Shown: positions 25,847 through 34,108 of the stretch, piece by piece | How the letters are laid out: each line of letters opens with the position of its first letter | How positions within the stretch are numbered: the stretch's first letter is position 1 | From: BD2-11 sp965232315 | Lineage (GTDB): Bacteria > Gemmatimonadota > Gemmatimonadetes > Longimicrobiales > Gaopeijiaceae | Assembly (NCBI GenBank): GCA_965232315.1 | Contig: CBDDPN010000010.1 | Location: 248,001 to 312,000, forward strand | Length of the DNA: 64,000 bases | Reading direction: 5' to 3' | The notes under the pieces: model-generated | Databases searched by the model: none | What the model saw: only the letters and a program-made list of their open reading frames with translations | Told to the model about the DNA's origin: nothing | Program-made: the position numbers and the translations under genes

Positions 25847-26512
25847 TTATTGCTGGCGATTCTCCCAGATTCGCCGGACCTGTCCGTACGTGACATTGGT
25901 CAGCGCCCTGCCCACGACATCGCACGCCGACCCCCCCTCGGCGCAGCACTTCCGTGGCCCTTCGCGCTGCCGCCGTTCCGCCGAAAGGCTGAACTCCGGC
26001 ATCACGCACGTGATCGCGCTCACAATGACCCCGGCCCGGCCAGACTTTGGGGGAGCTCCGCGGGGGGACGGCCTCACCAGTTTCGGATTCAGCATCATAT
26101 CCCGGAGTACGCTGGCAACCCACGCAGTCAACTGAGGGGGAAGCGGGCCGAACTTCGCTGGGGAGACCAAGCGCCATTGGGAAAGGAGCGCCAATCCGTC
26201 CCAGTGTACCCGCGATGTCTTGGCTTTCTCGATCACGTCCTCGATGTCCAGCCGGCCGTCGCGCAAATCGATCGCCACGCCCACAACTCTGGAGCGGGCG
26301 TCCATTTGCTCCGCAAACGAGGGCCGCCCATGTCGATAGAAGTCTCGGAGAGCATCCGAAACGTCGGCGTCCTCGGGCATCTCCCACGGGCCATAGCCAC
26401 TCGTGTCGAGTTGCCACGAGAAGTGTTCCTCCACCCACGCAACAGCTCTGGCGAACTCGCGCTCAGTCATCATCAGCGGCGCCCCCGCAGATGTGTGCGA
26501 CCATGTCTCCAT
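25847..26512 (-). CDS. Hypothetical protein downstream of the relaxase
   Basis: 221 residues from the ATG at 26512 (METWSHTSAG), chosen for the nearby GGGAGG; the tandem ATG further in (MMTEREFARAV) is an alternative. Protein-like segments are FARAVAWVEEHFSWQLDTSG, LRDFYRHGRPSFAEQMDAR and, at the end, ACDVVGRALTNVTYGQVRRI, which looks like a helix-turn-helix-type helix pair. Same strand as the relaxase, 67 bp behind it, so probably in the mobilisation operon. Function unknown. Confidence 0.65.
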   Translation of the reverse strand: METWSHTSAGAPLMMTEREFARAVAWVEEHFSWQLDTSGYGPWEMPEDADVSDALRDFYRHGRPSFAEQMDARSRVVGVAIDLRDGRLDIEDVIEKAKTSRVHWDGLALLSQWRLVSPAKFGPLPPQLTAWVASVLRDMMLNPKLVRPSPRGAPPKSGRAGVIVSAITCVMPEFSLSAERRQREGPRKCCAEGGSACDVVGRALTNVTYGQVRRIWENRQQ

Positions 26513-26579
26513 GACCTCCCGCCGACGCGCGAACAAGTCGAGTCATCCCGGCGGGAAGGCCATCTCACGACATCAAAGG

Positions 26580-27758
26580 TCATCGCTCGAACTCTCCCCC
26601 GCCACGCTCGGGGCCCCGGGGCCGGGGCGGCTGCGGCACAATGCGGGTGATGCTCGGGCCGTCCTCCCGCCCCCATGTCACTTCGCGCTCCCTCAGCCGC
26701 TCCGCGTCCCTGAGCCCCTTTCGGTACGCCTCGCGCACCTCCCGCTCGATCTGCCGGGCGCTGTCGGCGTGTGCCTTGCCCAGCGCGGCCCGCTCGTCCT
26801 TGTGGTGCCGGTCGAGATCCTCGCGCCAGCCCTCGACCAGGTTCTCCCGGCCCCGAACCGCCCCGACGAGTTCCCGCAACGAGCGCTCGGTCCGCCAGAT
26901 CCGGAGCCGCCCGAGTACGGTGCGGCTCTCCCGGTCGAGCATCTGCCGATTGTCCTCCTGCCGCTTGTGCAGTTCGGCCCACTCTTTCCGAGCCCGGCTT
27001 TCGAGCCGCCAGAACCCCAGCCAGCGCCCGTCCTCGACCTTCTCCCAAGCCTGCATTTCGGCACGCCGCCACGCAGTCATGTCGACCCGATCCTCGTCGC
27101 CCGGCGGCGTCGCCCGGCGCGTCCGACCGCGCTCCATGCCCTCGCGGCGGAAGCGCGCCCAGTGAAGCGGCCGGTCCCATATGGGGCGAAGCACCTCCTT
27201 GCCCGCGCGCCGCCGCTCGTTGTTCTTGACCCGCCTCTCGACCCGGATCCGGCCCTGGCCCCGCTCGTAGCCCTCGGCCCAGCGCGACAGCCGAAGCTTG
27301 CTGTTCCCCAGCTTCGCCGCCTTCCCGGTCTCTGGATCGACCCGGTTGGCGACCACGTGGACGTGGGGATGCCGGGTGTCGTCGTGCGCGACGATCAGAG
27401 CCTCGTGGCCCTCCAGTCCCAGCGCCTCCAGGCTCCCGTCCACCGCCCGGCTCATCTCCTGCCGCGTGGGCGTCTCGTCCTGCGCCCAGCTGAGCGAGTA
27501 GTGCAGGACCGGCTTCGCCAGCTTCCGCCCCCCTCGCGCCCCGCCCGCCAGCCGCTTGAGGTCGGGGGCCGCCTTCGCGGTCGCGGCCATCAGCCGCGCG
27601 GCCCGCTTCGCGCGGATCGTCGGCAGGTTCCGGGTGTCGGTCCACGCCACCCGCTCCGAGGTCTCCGGACTCCGGTCGTCCGGCTCCGGGGCGTCGTGCA
27701 GGCAGTACGCCGCGACCCCGGCGAACGAGCGCCCCAGCCCGTTGATCTTCGGAACCAT
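26580..27758 (-). CDS. Relaxase (MobA/VirD2-like mobilisation nuclease)
   Basis: 392 residues, ATG at 27758 directly after the MobC stop. The relaxase fold is shown by the catalytic Tyr candidate Y18 (GVAAYCLHD), LHYSLSW with H86, and the metal-binding histidines H125, H130, H132, H134 in AHDDTRHPHVHVVANRV. The C-terminal half is charged and helical. It would nick oriT, stay bound to the 5' end and pilot the strand into a recipient. No type IV secretion genes are present, so the element could only be mobilised by a helper. A relict second copy of its C-terminus lies 2 kb away. Confidence 0.9.
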   Translation of the reverse strand: MVPKINGLGRSFAGVAAYCLHDAPEPDDRSPETSERVAWTDTRNLPTIRAKRAARLMAATAKAAPDLKRLAGGARGGRKLAKPVLHYSLSWAQDETPTRQEMSRAVDGSLEALGLEGHEALIVAHDDTRHPHVHVVANRVDPETGKAAKLGNSKLRLSRWAEGYERGQGRIRVERRVKNNERRRAGKEVLRPIWDRPLHWARFRREGMERGRTRRATPPGDEDRVDMTAWRRAEMQAWEKVEDGRWLGFWRLESRARKEWAELHKRQEDNRQMLDRESRTVLGRLRIWRTERSLRELVGAVRGRENLVEGWREDLDRHHKDERAALGKAHADSARQIEREVREAYRKGLRDAERLREREVTWGREDGPSITRIVPQPPRPRGPERGGGEFER

Positions 27759-28100
27759 TCAGCCCAGCCCCTCGCCGCTGAGCAGATCGGCCGCGAGTTC
27801 GCCCACCCGCTCCACCGCCTCCAGCGTCCCGGCCGGCGCCGAGGCTCCAGAGTTCAGGGCGCGGGCGATCTGGTTTAGATTCACGCCGATCCGGTGGAGT
27901 TCGACGCGCTCCCGGGCGCCGAGACGGTGAACGGCCGCCTCGCGGACCGGCTGCCCCAGCGCCCTGCGGCGCATATAGCCGCCCTTCGTCATGCGGGCCG
28001 CCGCGGCCCGCTCGGCGATCTCGGCGGCCTCCGCGGTCGTGACGCGCACGCCGATCGTGCGGGTCCTGCGTTCGGCCTCGGGCTTCCGGGGACGGGCCAT
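27759..28100 (-). CDS. MobC-like relaxosome protein
   Basis: 113 residues from the ATG at 28100, which has AAAGGAGG eight bases upstream; the frame is open much further back but that part is non-coding in style. RTRTIGVRVTTAEAAEIAER is a ribbon-helix-helix-type DNA-binding start, and LHRIGVNLNQIARALNSG is the MobC signature region that wraps the nicked origin. The stop is directly followed by the relaxase ATG, so both are co-translated. Role: opening of oriT for the relaxase. Confidence 0.85.
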   Translation of the reverse strand: MARPRKPEAERRTRTIGVRVTTAEAAEIAERAAAARMTKGGYMRRRALGQPVREAAVHRLGARERVELHRIGVNLNQIARALNSGASAPAGTLEAVERVGELAADLLSGEGLG

Positions 28101-28587
28101 GTCGGGCGGCCTCCTTTGGTGGCGCGCGGAATGTCGTTGCGGGGGTCCGGGGGCATCCCCCGGCCAGAGGTTTTCGTGAAGCGAAAACACATCTGGCTCC
28201 ACGGAGACCCGCAAAACGCGGGCCAGCGGGCGGCGACCAGCCGCCCACCCCCCGGGGCAGCCACCGGCGCTTGCCGCGGGTCGGCCCACCCGAATCGTGC
28301 GTACGCACCTGCCTGGAAGACGGTTTCGCGCCCTCGGCGCGGGAGCCCGTCGCGCGGAATCCCGGGCCGCCGGAATCGCCATGACGTAACAGTCAGGGGA
28401 CCGTTTCGGTCGGTGTCAACAACCGCCGAAACGGCGATGTCCAACGGGTTCCAGAGCCGTCCGAAAGGCGAACCGGCCCTCGCCAGTGGCGCCTCCATCG
28501 CCACCGTCCGACTGGTGCTCGAAGTAGTCGGGCCGGAGCGCGGTGGATGAGCGAGTGCTCACGCCCCTGCACCTGCTGCCGTTCGGA
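28101..28587. other. Region upstream of mobC, likely origin of transfer
   Basis: No gene. The GC-rich stretch holds the hairpin at 28170-28188. In mobilisable elements oriT usually lies just before the mobC/relaxase genes, as here. Confidence 0.5.
28170..28188. other. Candidate oriT hairpin
   Basis: GTTTTCG-TGAAG-CGAAAAC, a perfect 7 bp inverted repeat with a 5-base loop, AT-rich within GC-rich DNA, 70 bp upstream of the mobC start. Hairpins next to the nick site are typical of MobA-type origins. The nick site itself cannot be assigned. Confidence 0.4.
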
Positions 28588-29157
28588 TCAGCAGTGCTCC
28601 TCGCGCATGGCTCTCCTGTCGAAAGTACATCCGACTCCTATCAGGTCTTGGACCACATCCCGCGTCCATAGCCATCGATCCATGTCGCGGAGCCCGAGAC
28701 CCTCTGGAGCAGCTTTCCGAACCGCCCGTCGGTACTCCTTGTAGCCTTCCCAGATCGTTGCCTCCGAGCGATTTCCAAGATTCGAGAAGCCGCCTAGTCC
28801 GAAGCGCTTCAATTGCTTGCATACACGCGTGTCGTAGACCGTGAAGTCGTCTGGGTAGAGCACGGCAAGGATGGCCGTGGCCATCGGAAGACCAACGCCC
28901 CCGACACCCATCAGGATCTTGAGTCGATTCTCATGATCCTCGGCCTCGTGGATCTCGCGCGTTAGGCACTTAACGGCCTGATCGAGGTCCGAGCACCACT
29001 CCTTGAGGCCCTTGAGGATCCGTGCCCTTGGCCGGTTGGACTTCCACCTAACGATCGAGAAGAAGTCGAACGCGCAGATGTAACGGTCTCGGTGGAAGCG
29101 CCCGTGGACCTTCGAGAAGAGGTAAGTCTCGATGTCGTAGTATTCGAGGTAGAACAA
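28588..29157 (-). CDS. Helix-hairpin-helix protein, base-excision-like
   Basis: 189 residues from a TTG at 29157 with AAGGA at good spacing; no better start. The central ILMGVGGVGLPMATAILAVL and DDFTVYDTRVCKQL look like the helix-hairpin-helix of the HhH-GPD DNA glycosylase superfamily followed by the segment carrying an aspartate. It lacks the iron-sulphur cysteines of EndoIII. Seen in accessory regions as an orphan gene; substrate unknown. Next to the mobilisation block, on the same strand. Confidence 0.65.
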   Translation of the reverse strand: MFYLEYYDIETYLFSKVHGRFHRDRYICAFDFFSIVRWKSNRPRARILKGLKEWCSDLDQAVKCLTREIHEAEDHENRLKILMGVGGVGLPMATAILAVLYPDDFTVYDTRVCKQLKRFGLGGFSNLGNRSEATIWEGYKEYRRAVRKAAPEGLGLRDMDRWLWTRDVVQDLIGVGCTFDRRAMREEHC

Positions 29158-29560
29158 GGCGCTTCCTTAGCCAAGTGGCCCGGTAGTGATCGGCTATCTC
29201 GGATCGCGCCGAGTACCGACGTGTCCCAAGAGTCACCACGATAGGGACGGTGTCACGTGGTGTCGAGCCGGGTTCTACGCATCAGTTCGGCCGGGCGATA
29301 GGTCCGCAACGTCGGTGGACCAGCTTTCGGAGGCGGCCTCGGCGCGAACGGAGCCCGAGGCGACCTTCCGGGCGTGGTCTTGGTCGCGGGCCGGGAGAGT
29401 GGCGTGCAGCGCCGCAACCTGTCCGGGAGACGAGCTTGAGGCTAAGCTAGCATCGCCCGTGAGCAGCTTCGCCGATGCTCAGGGGGACCCACTCCCCACG
29501 GCTGGAAGCGGAAGCGGCCCCCGTGGGTCCGAAGCGCGAGGCGTGCCGAGAGTTCGCGGG
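29158..29560. other. Intergenic stretch
   Basis: No protein-like frame and no repeat recognised. Confidence 0.45.
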
Positions 29561-29674
29561 CTACTGACGGCGGTGAGACAACATGCGGCGGACGGCAGCC
29601 CGCACGTCCGTGGACAGTCCGCAGATGACGGCGACGGCCAGCGCCCCGAGGGCAAGGTTGAGGAGGAGGCTCAC
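29561..29674 (-). CDS. Small membrane protein, 37 residues
   Basis: Starts at a GTG overlapping the stop of the upstream gene (GTGA). The first two-thirds is one hydrophobic helix (SLLLNLALGALAVAVICGL), the rest is basic (VRAAVRRMLSHRRQ), a single-span inner-membrane topology with positive tail inside. Translationally coupled to the 29671 gene. Too short for family assignment. Confidence 0.5.
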   Translation of the reverse strand: MSLLLNLALGALAVAVICGLSTDVRAAVRRMLSHRRQ

Positions 29675-30060
29675 GGCCCAAACTCCGGGAATCGATCCGA
29701 CTGCTCGCCCGCCGGTATCTGGCGGAGCTTCCGCACAGCGCGCGACACGTCGTGGGCATCGGAGCGAATCAGAAGCCAATCGTCGCCGAACCGGGTCAGG
29801 CGGACCCAACACAACCCGTTCCCGGCTTCGTCGATGGCGACCACTTCAGGGGCGTGTATCTCCCGCCCGTAGGCTTGCCCGATGATTCCGCCGTCGCTCA
29901 CGGTAGGACCTGCCCCCATCAAGGTGTAAACCTGCCCATCGGGCGACCGCAGTTTGATCCGATGCTGCACGACGGTCTGCCCCTTGACACACCAACTCCC
30001 CCCTGGGCCGCGAGGGGAGCTGCGGAGAAAAAGCACCGCGAGTAGCGAGGAATCCTTCAC
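29671..30060 (-). CDS. Hypothetical protein
   Basis: 129 residues from GTG at 30060. The central part is protein-like: VVQHRIKLRSPDGQVYTLMG, GQAYGREIHAPEVVAIDEAG and LCWVRLTRFGDDWLLIRSD, a beta-rich domain. The first ~30 residues are less convincing. It forms a two-gene unit with the small membrane protein by a four-base overlap. Divergent to Int3. Function unknown. Confidence 0.55.
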   Translation of the reverse strand: MKDSSLLAVLFLRSSPRGPGGSWCVKGQTVVQHRIKLRSPDGQVYTLMGAGPTVSDGGIIGQAYGREIHAPEVVAIDEAGNGLCWVRLTRFGDDWLLIRSDAHDVSRAVRKLRQIPAGEQSDRFPEFGP

Positions 30061-30232
30061 GCCACACGCCTCCGAGGTTCGAGGTGCGGTTTGGAGGCGC
30101 TGGGTATGGTGGAGGATACGGAGCGAGACCGCAAGGAAGAGCCCGCCCGACAGGTCGGGAATCGGGACGTAGCTGCTGTTGCCGGTCAGTGAATCTGGCG
30201 GAGATGGCTACTCTCCGCGAAGTTCTGGACAC

Positions 30233-30248
30233 GCAGATCGTGCAGTCC
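30233..30248 (+). repeat. 16-mer GCAGATCGTGCAGTCC upstream of Int3
   Basis: Ends 19 bp before the Int3 ATG; identical to the copy before Int1 and to both arms of the 17.3 kb element. Confidence 0.75.
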
Positions 30249-30267
30249 GTCAATCGAGAGGAATCGA

Positions 30268-31437
30268 ATGATGGCACGCACGAAACGAAGTCGGCGCTCC
30301 TACGGCGCCGGCGAATGGGGCCGGAACCGGGTGAGGGTGTTCCCCGACTCGAAGACCGGCCTGTACCAGATAGAGTGGCGAGAGAACGGGCGAAGGCTCA
30401 CCCGGTCGCTTGGACACCGCGAATGGGTGAGGGCGAAGAAGCAGGCGGACGAGTTCGCCGCCGGATTCGCCGCCCCGGACCTGAATGGCACGGTGGAAGC
30501 CGAGCCCGAGCCGCTCACGCTGGGGGGGCTTCTTGACATCTACGGTGAGGAGGTGACGCCCACCAAGGGCAAGGGAACCCGCAAATACGACCGGGCCGCA
30601 TTGGAGATGTTCCGTCGCTTCTTCGGAACAGATCGGAAGCCCGCAACGCTTTCCCAGCGCGACTGGGACCGGTTCATCCGGGCGCGGCGGGAGGGCAAGG
30701 TCGGACCGAGCGGCCTGCCCGTGTCCGACCGGACGGTCGAACGGGATCTTAGGTTCCTGCTGGCGGTCCTCAACTGGGGCACGCGGTCGAGAGACGAGCA
30801 GGGCGGCCTGCTCCTCGACTCCAACCCTCTGAAGGGCTTGAGGGTGCCCCGGGAGAAGAACCCAACCCGGGTTGTTCTCTCTCAGGCGGAGTACGAGGCC
30901 CTGCTGCGGGTGTCCGCCAAGATCGATTGGCGCTTTCGCGTGGCGCTCGTGCTCGCGCACGAGACCGGGCACCGGATCGGCGCAATCCGCCAACTCAGGT
31001 GGTCCGACGTGGACATGGGAACCGGGGTCATTCGGTGGCGCGCGGAGCACGAGAAGTCAGGCTTCGAGCATCGGACGCCTGTGACTGACGAGGCAATCGG
31101 TGTCCTGGAAGAGGCGCGGGAGGAGAACCCTAGGATCGGCGACGCCCCCGTGTTGCCTGCGCCCAGGGATCCCGCGAGAAGCGTAAACCGCACGCTGGTG
31201 TATCTCTGGTGGAGAAGGGCCGAGGCGCTTGCCGGGCTGGAGCGCAAGCAGGGCAGGAGCTGGCATTCACTGAGGCGCAAGTTTGCCTCGGACCTCATGG
31301 ACCAGCCACTCAAGGTGCTCTGCGAACTCGGAGGCTGGAGGACGGCACAGACGGTGCTCCAGTGTTACCAGAGGCCCGACAAGGAGCGGCTCAAGAAGGC
31401 GCTCGTCGAGCGGCGGGTCAACTCCTCCCCCGATTAG
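30268..31437 (+). CDS. Tyrosine recombinase / phage-type integrase (Int3)
   Basis: 389 residues, tandem ATG at 30268, leader GAGAGGAATCG. Basic N-terminus (ARTKRSRRSYGAGEWGRNRVRVFP) and a full catalytic set: R236 in HETGHRIGAIR, K263 in HEKSG, H333 and R336 in HSLRR, W357, and Y367 in LQCYQRPD. Clearly homologous to Int1 over the whole length but diverged (for example VKIDWRF versus EEMDWRF regions), so the copies are not a recent duplication. The conserved 16-mer, 3' block and palindrome pair surround it. It lies 370 bp before cas3, so CRISPR-Cas may have been brought in beside it. Confidence 0.93.
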   Translation: MMARTKRSRRSYGAGEWGRNRVRVFPDSKTGLYQIEWRENGRRLTRSLGHREWVRAKKQADEFAAGFAAPDLNGTVEAEPEPLTLGGLLDIYGEEVTPTKGKGTRKYDRAALEMFRRFFGTDRKPATLSQRDWDRFIRARREGKVGPSGLPVSDRTVERDLRFLLAVLNWGTRSRDEQGGLLLDSNPLKGLRVPREKNPTRVVLSQAEYEALLRVSAKIDWRFRVALVLAHETGHRIGAIRQLRWSDVDMGTGVIRWRAEHEKSGFEHRTPVTDEAIGVLEEAREENPRIGDAPVLPAPRDPARSVNRTLVYLWWRRAEALAGLERKQGRSWHSLRRKFASDLMDQPLKVLCELGGWRTAQTVLQCYQRPDKERLKKALVERRVNSSPD

Positions 31438-31456
31438 CGGGAGTCAATCGGCGGGA
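31436..31456 (+). repeat. Conserved 21 bp block at the 3' end of Int3
   Basis: Starts inside the stop codon; identical to 754-774 on the other strand. AATCACGTAA shortly after recurs inverted in the 17.3 kb element. Confidence 0.75.
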
Positions 31457-31509
31457 ATCGCGCCCGCAAATCACGTAACTTCAATCGGGGCAAGCGGAAA
31501 CGATCCCGC

Positions 31510-31557
31510 GACCTCCTGCCATTTTGGCAGGTTTCGGACCTCCTGCCATTTTGGCAG
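31510..31557. repeat. Tandem CTGCCATTTTGGCAG palindromes downstream of Int3
   Basis: A 21 bp unit beginning GACCTCCTGCCATTTTGGCA occurs at 31510-31530 and again at 31537-31557, 27 bp apart. The first lies 58 bp beyond the 3' block, as after Int1. Confidence 0.8.
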
Positions 31558-31810
31558 AGTCCTGGAAGTGCGCCGCCACATGCAGCGGCGTGCCGCCGAC
31601 CGACTGCTCTCGAGCGTTGAGTCGGCGCCAGAGCAAAAGTGACGGCAGATCTGGTGGCCAAAGTACCGGCAGCAGAATGCGCACCTGCTCCAGCAGCACG
31701 GCTGGCGGGGTCCCGGCCTTCCCTCTGCCTCACCCTATCGCTAGCGTGGGTCGATGCGACCCGTAGGCCGCAGGCGCCCAAGGGTCTTGTGCGACAGGAG
31801 GTGGTGGCAG
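31558..31810. other. Upstream region of the cas operon
   Basis: No gene. The promoter of the cas operon should lie here; AGGAGG at 31796-31801 serves the cas3 GTG. Confidence 0.5.
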
Positions 31811-34108
31811 GTGGAGTCGGTAACACGAGGGTCCCCGACGTTGGCGCCGCTGGCCCACGTCCAGCACACCGGCCCCGAACGCTTCCGACTCCACGGGCTC
31901 GATGAACACCTCCGTTCCGTCGAGAAGCGTGCGGGCGACTTTGCCGAGAAGTTCCGCGCAGGGGACTGGGGCCGACTTGCCGGCCTCTGGCACGATCTGG
32001 GGAAATTCCAGCCCGCTTTCCAGTCCTACATCCGTCGCAATAGCGGCTTCGACCCCGAGGCCCATCTGGAGGGGTCGGCGCCGGGCCGTGTCGACCACTC
32101 TACGGTAGGGGCGCTACACGCGGTGGCGCACTTTCGTAACAATGACGACCGTGGCCGTGCCATTGGGCAGCTGCTCGCGTATGTGATCGCGGGCCACCAC
32201 GCGGGGCTCCCTGACTGCCGTCAGGCGGATGGCGGTACCGCGTCCCTGGAGGTGAGGCTGCGGGAGCGTGGCGAGCTGCTGCTGGCGACTACCGCGGTTC
32301 CGGCTGCCCTTCCTTTTCTCGCGGGGGATACACCGCGAGGTGGGCCTCCTTGCCGAAAGTCTCTCTCTCTCTGGGTCCGCCTCCTCTTCTCGGCTCTTGT
32401 GGACGCCGACTACCTCGACACGGAGGCGTTCATGGACCCGGAGCGGGCGGGGACGCGCTCTGGATGGAAGGACCTCCGGCGTATCGCTCAAGCCTTCGAG
32501 GGCTTCATGGTGACGAAGGTGCGCGACGACACTGAGGTGAACCGGATCAGAGGGAAGATACTGACGTGGTGTCGCGATGCGGCGGGTCACGAGCCCGGGT
32601 TGTTCTCCCTGACCGTTCCCACCGGTGGCGGAAAGACCCTCTCGTCCATGGCGTTCGCCCTCCGCCACGCCCTCCACCATGGGAAGAGCCGGATCGTCTA
32701 CGTGATTCCGTACACGAGCATCCTCGAGCAGACGGTCGATGTCTTCCGGGAAGCCCTCGGAGAAGGGGACCCTTGGACTGTCGTCCTCGAGCACCACTCG
32801 AACCTCGATCCGGACAGGGAGACTGTTCGGGGGCGCCTCGCTGCGGAGAACTGGGACGCGCCGATCATCGTGACCACCAGCGTCCAGTTCTTCGAGTCGC
32901 TGTTTGCGGCCCGCACGAGTCGGGCCCGTAAGCTCCACAACCTTGTGGACAGTGTCGTGGTGCTCGACGAGGTCCAGCTCATCAATGCGGACTTCCTCCA
33001 TCCCATCCTGGATGTCCTCCAGTTCCTGGCCGATGAGTTCGGCGTGACGGTACTCTTGATGACGGCGACGCGGCCCAGCTGGTCAGCAACGGACGCGGGC
33101 GGCAAGAAGTTGCTAGGTGTGAGGGAGATCGTCCCGGACCCCGATTCGCTCCACGAGAGCCTGCGGCGCGTGCGCGTCCGGATTCCGAGAAGGCTGGATG
33201 AACCGGAGGGATGGGATGAGGTGGCCGAGCGCATGCTTGCGGAGCCGTCCGTCCTCTGCGTGGTGAACCGTCGGGAGGACGCCCGCGAGCTCTTCCTGCG
33301 TGTTCAGAGAGCGGATGCGGCAGCCGTCCACCTCTCCGCTCTGATGTGCGGAGCTCATCGCTCTGACGTGATTCGCGACGTCAAGGAGCGGCTGGCTCGG
33401 GGCGAGAGCGTGCGGGTCGTGAGCACTCAGCTCGTCGAGGCCGGGGTGGACCTGGATTTCCCTGTCGTCTTCCGTGCGCTGGCTGGCCTCGACTCCATTG
33501 CGCAGGCCGCCGGGCGCTGTAACCGGGAGGGGCGGAGCGATCGCGGGGAGGTGCACGTCTTCGTTCCTCCGACCTCGCCGCCGCCAGGGATACTGCGGCA
33601 GGCCGCCGACGTCACGCGATCGCTCTTCGCAGAAGGTGAACTGGACCCCTTGGCGCCGAGCTCCTTCGATCGGTTCTTCCGCCACCTCTACTGGCTTCGC
33701 GGGGACCGGCTCGACAAGGAGGGGATCCGGCGGCTCCTTGATCACGACGGCCGAAGCGAACGGCTGGAGTACGCCTTTCGCACGGCGGGGTCACGGTTCC
33801 GCCTCATCGACGACCGGGACCGCGTTAGCGTCGTAGTGCGCTGGCCGGGGCCTGACGGGGATCCCCGGGTGGAATCGGCGCTCCGCGATCTGGAGTACGG
33901 CGGCGGCGGGCGGGGCGTCTTCCGACGCCTGCAACGAGCCGTGGTCGGCGTCAGCCGTCGCCATCTCCTTCCCTTTGAGGTGGCGGGTGCGGTCGAGGAG
34001 ATTCACGACCGACTCTACGTCCAGCGGGACACGTCCTTGTACGACAACGTGCTCGGCCTCACCGTCAATCTGGAAACGGCACGAAACCCGGAGGATCTGA
34101 TCGGATGA
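31811..34108 (+). CDS. cas3: Cas3 nuclease-helicase, type I-C
   Basis: 765 residues from a GTG at 31811, chosen because AGGAGG lies nine bases upstream; an upstream ATG at 31754 is in frame without such a site. The HD nuclease comes first: LAGLWHDLGKFQPAFQSYI with H-D metal ligands, then GHHAGLPD. The superfamily 2 helicase follows: Walker A TVPTGGGKTLSS, DEVQ box SVVVLDEVQLI, MTATRP, and the QAAGRCNREG motif VI. Cas3 is recruited by target-bound Cascade and degrades DNA. First gene of the operon, overlapping cas5 by four bases. Confidence 0.95.
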   Translation: MESVTRGSPTLAPLAHVQHTGPERFRLHGLDEHLRSVEKRAGDFAEKFRAGDWGRLAGLWHDLGKFQPAFQSYIRRNSGFDPEAHLEGSAPGRVDHSTVGALHAVAHFRNNDDRGRAIGQLLAYVIAGHHAGLPDCRQADGGTASLEVRLRERGELLLATTAVPAALPFLAGDTPRGGPPCRKSLSLWVRLLFSALVDADYLDTEAFMDPERAGTRSGWKDLRRIAQAFEGFMVTKVRDDTEVNRIRGKILTWCRDAAGHEPGLFSLTVPTGGGKTLSSMAFALRHALHHGKSRIVYVIPYTSILEQTVDVFREALGEGDPWTVVLEHHSNLDPDRETVRGRLAAENWDAPIIVTTSVQFFESLFAARTSRARKLHNLVDSVVVLDEVQLINADFLHPILDVLQFLADEFGVTVLLMTATRPSWSATDAGGKKLLGVREIVPDPDSLHESLRRVRVRIPRRLDEPEGWDEVAERMLAEPSVLCVVNRREDARELFLRVQRADAAAVHLSALMCGAHRSDVIRDVKERLARGESVRVVSTQLVEAGVDLDFPVVFRALAGLDSIAQAAGRCNREGRSDRGEVHVFVPPTSPPPGILRQAADVTRSLFAEGELDPLAPSSFDRFFRHLYWLRGDRLDKEGIRRLLDHDGRSERLEYAFRTAGSRFRLIDDRDRVSVVVRWPGPDGDPRVESALRDLEYGGGGRGVFRRLQRAVVGVSRRHLLPFEVAGAVEEIHDRLYVQRDTSLYDNVLGLTVNLETARNPEDLIG

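Noticed and set aside
26473..28308. 611-codon open frame on the minus strand over the relaxase genes
   Set aside because: It is a shifted frame over relaxase and mobC, both of which have motifs and ribosome-binding sites.
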